In this document: one piece after another, positions 5,330 to 6,882 of the stretch | How positions within the stretch are numbered: the stretch's first letter is position 1 | Layout of the letters: every line of letters starts with the position of its first letter | Assembly: GCA_050729115.1 (NCBI GenBank) | Contig: JBOHKK010000328.1 | Coordinates: 1-6,882 of the forward strand | DNA: 6,882 nt | From: JBKPNX01 sp050729115 | Lineage (GTDB): Bacteria > Pseudomonadota > Alphaproteobacteria > Geminicoccales > Geminicoccaceae | Direction: 5' to 3' | The notes under the pieces: model-generated | Databases searched by the model: none | The model's input: the letters and a program-made list of their open reading frames with translations, nothing else | What the model was told of the DNA's origin: nothing | Made by a program: the position numbers and the translations under genes

Positions 5330-6736
5330 GCGACGTTGATCAAGGGCGGCCGGATCGTCACGGCGATGGACGACTACGTCGGCGACATCCTGGTCGAGAA
5401 CGGCAGGGTTCGAATGTTGGGCCAGGACCTGCCGGCCGGCGACGGCATCGAGGTCCACGATGCGAGCGGGCTCCTGGTGATGCCGGGCGCGATCGACGTG
5501 CACACCCATCTGGACTGGGAATTCGGGACCGCGCGCACGGTCGACACCTTCGGCACCGGCACCATGGCCGCGGCGTTCGGCGGCACCACCTCGGTGATCG
5601 ACTTCGCCAACCAGCGGCATGGGGAAAGCCCGCTCGAAGGCCTTGAGGACTGGCACCGCCGCTGCGCAAGCCGCTGCGTGGACGTCGGCGCCCACATGAT
5701 CATCCTCGACCCCTTCCCGCAGGCGCTCGCCGACCTGCGCGCGCTCGCCCGGGACGAAGGCGTCACCAGTTTCAAGCTGTTCATGGCCTACCCGAACGTG
5801 CTGATGGTCGACGACGGGGTGTGCTTCTACGTCATGCGCGAGGCGGCCAAGCACGGCGCCGTGGTCTGCGTCCACGCCGAGAACGGCTACGCGATCAACA
5901 TCCTGGTCGAGGAGGCGGTGAGCGCCGGCAACCTCGCGCCCAAGTTCCACTACCTGACCCGGCCGCCGGAGCTCGAGGGCGAGGCGACCGCGCGCGCGAT
6001 CACGCTCGCCGAATACGCCGGCGCCGCGCTCTACGTGGTCCACGTCACTTGCAGCCAGGCGCTCGAGGCCGTCGCCCGCGCCCGCGACCGCTCCGATCTG
6101 ATCCACGGCGAGACCTGCACCCAGTATCTGTTCCTGACCCATGAGGAGCTGGAGCGGCCCGGGTTCCACGGCGCCAAGTACGTGTTCACGCCGCCGCTGC
6201 GTAGCCAGGAGCACCAGGACGACCTGTGGCGCGGCCTGCACAAGGGCGATCTCTCGGTGGTCTCGACCGACCACTGCCCGTTCTGCTTCGAGGAAGAGCC
6301 GCACGGCCTGAAGTTCAGCAAGCGCCAGGGCGAGCAGGAGGGCTTCCACAAGATCCCGAACGGCGGCCCGGGCATCGAGCACCGCATCCCGGTGCTCTTC
6401 GACGGCGCCGTCAAGAAGCGCGGCATGTCCTTGAACAGATTCGTCGAGCTGGTCGCGACCAACCCTGCGAAGCTGTTCGGCATCTATCCCAAGAAGGGCA
6501 CGATCGCGATCGGGTCCGACGCGGACCTCGTCATCTTTGATCCCGAGCAGCGCTGGACGATCCGCGCCGCCGAGCACAACAGCCGTGTCGACTACTCGCT
6601 GTTCGAGGGCTTCGAGGTCCGGGGTCGCGTCAAGAAGACGTTCCTGCGCGGCAACCTGATCGTCGACGGCGACCGCTGGCTCGGGCGCGAGGGCATGGGC
6701 GAATTCCTCAAGCGCGGCGAATCCGGGCGGTTGTGA
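5327..6736 (+). CDS. Dihydropyrimidinase / D-hydantoinase (cyclic amidohydrolase)
   Basis: A 469-residue cytoplasmic binuclear-metal amidohydrolase, normal length. Family enzymes open 5,6-dihydrouracil/dihydrothymine to N-carbamoyl-beta-amino acids in reductive pyrimidine catabolism and often also open hydantoins. All expected metal-site residues are present: His59 and His61 in AIDVHTHLD, the carboxylated Lys150 in TSFKLFMAY, His183 in CVHAENG, His239 in VVHVTCSQA and Asp315 in STDHCPF. Tyr155 follows the lysine in FMAY, as in bacterial dihydropyrimidinases. KIPNGGPGIEHR (342-353) and the C-terminal beta-sandwich segment GSDADLVIFDP (396-406) complete the pattern; allantoinase and dihydroorotase versions differ here. 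A strong ribosome site supports ATG 5327. It is divergent from the EamA gene across 418 bases of repeat-bearing DNA, so it has its own promoter or one shared by divergence. No dihydropyrimidine dehydrogenase or beta-ureidopropionase gene is in view, so pathway membership is open. hydA/pydB-type names would fit, but I do not assign one. Confidence 0.93.
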   Translation: MATLIKGGRIVTAMDDYVGDILVENGRVRMLGQDLPAGDGIEVHDASGLLVMPGAIDVHTHLDWEFGTARTVDTFGTGTMAAAFGGTTSVIDFANQRHGESPLEGLEDWHRRCASRCVDVGAHMIILDPFPQALADLRALARDEGVTSFKLFMAYPNVLMVDDGVCFYVMREAAKHGAVVCVHAENGYAINILVEEAVSAGNLAPKFHYLTRPPELEGEATARAITLAEYAGAALYVVHVTCSQALEAVARARDRSDLIHGETCTQYLFLTHEELERPGFHGAKYVFTPPLRSQEHQDDLWRGLHKGDLSVVSTDHCPFCFEEEPHGLKFSKRQGEQEGFHKIPNGGPGIEHRIPVLFDGAVKKRGMSLNRFVELVATNPAKLFGIYPKKGTIAIGSDADLVIFDPEQRWTIRAAEHNSRVDYSLFEGFEVRGRVKKTFLRGNLIVDGDRWLGREGMGEFLKRGESGRL

Positions 6737-6775
6737 TCAGCCACTGCGGCTCGCTACGCCAACCGTGCCGTCAGA

Positions 6776-6861
6776 CGTAGGTTGGGTGAAGCGAAGCGGA
6801 ACCCAACGTTTCTCAGTGTCCGAGCGCGTTGGGTTTCGCCGTTCGGCTCACCCAACCTACG
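6776..6861. repeat. Dispersed GTAGGTTGGGT-type palindromic repeat
   Basis: CGTAGGTTGGGTGA (from 6776) and its inverted match TCACCCAACCTACG (to 6861) form a 14-base perfect outer stem. The arms 6776-6807 and 6828-6861 continue to pair with small mismatches and a 2-base length difference, ending ACCCAAC / GTTGGGT around a 20-base loop. Sequences of this 'CGTAGGTTGGGT...ACCCAAC' type are known as abundant intergenic repeats in many Proteobacteria. It begins 40 bases after the dihydropyrimidinase stop. It could end or stabilise that transcript as a hairpin, but no T-run follows, so it is not a standard intrinsic terminator. Confidence 0.75.
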
Positions 6862-6882
6862 GCTGCTGGTCGGCGGTGACAG

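Noticed and set aside
5138..6577. 479-codon open frame antisense to the dihydropyrimidinase
   Set aside because: High-GC mirror frame: composition is Arg/Val/Asp/Ala-rich without recognisable motifs, and the sense strand carries all catalytic residues of a known family.

Overview
The window is GC-rich (visibly well above 60%), with third codon positions dominated by G and C. The genes are tightly packed, and the intergenic DNA carries palindromic repeats of the kind that encode 'MPGLDPGIH'-like peptides. That combination suggests an alphaproteobacterium, probably Hyphomicrobiales/Bradyrhizobiaceae-like or Rhodospirillales-like. This is inference from style; no rRNA or other marker gene is present.

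Layout. (1) 64-390: a remnant of a TerC-family membrane protein, truncated at both ends. (2) 450-3450: a compact three-gene operon on the + strand, read as eutE/doeB (N-acetyl-diaminobutyrate deacetylase type), eutB (PLP-dependent dehydratase) and eutC (ornithine-cyclodeaminase-fold reductase). eutE and eutB overlap by 4 bases (GTGA), and eutB and eutC are 14 bases apart. These are ectoine/hydroxyectoine catabolism families, but ring-opening eutD/doeA, eutA, an uptake system and the EnuR regulator are all absent from the window. (3) 3516-3965: a small coiled-coil plus single-TM protein whose tail runs into the convergent gene. (4) 3910-4908, minus strand: a ten-TM EamA/DMT-family transporter. 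(5) 4909-5326: a 418-base divergent intergenic region. It holds a decayed palindrome, a complete TA-flanked 141-bp palindromic MITE-like element, and a perfect 12-base palindrome just upstream of the next gene. (6) 5327-6736: a complete dihydropyrimidinase/hydantoinase with all metal ligands. (7) 6776-6861: a second, unrelated palindromic repeat downstream of it.

How the genes may work together. EutE removes an acyl group from an N-acyl-diaminobutyrate-type substrate. EutB can dehydrate a beta-hydroxy amino acid to an enamine/imine, and EutC can reduce that imine with NAD(P)H. The dihydropyrimidinase hydrolyses six-membered cyclic ureides/amides, and the EamA protein probably moves a small metabolite. 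A theme of taking apart cyclic or acylated nitrogen compounds is plausible. Whether the dihydropyrimidinase belongs to the ectoine branch or to ordinary pyrimidine catabolism cannot be decided here. No CRISPR array, tRNA, rRNA, intact transposase or phage gene was seen.
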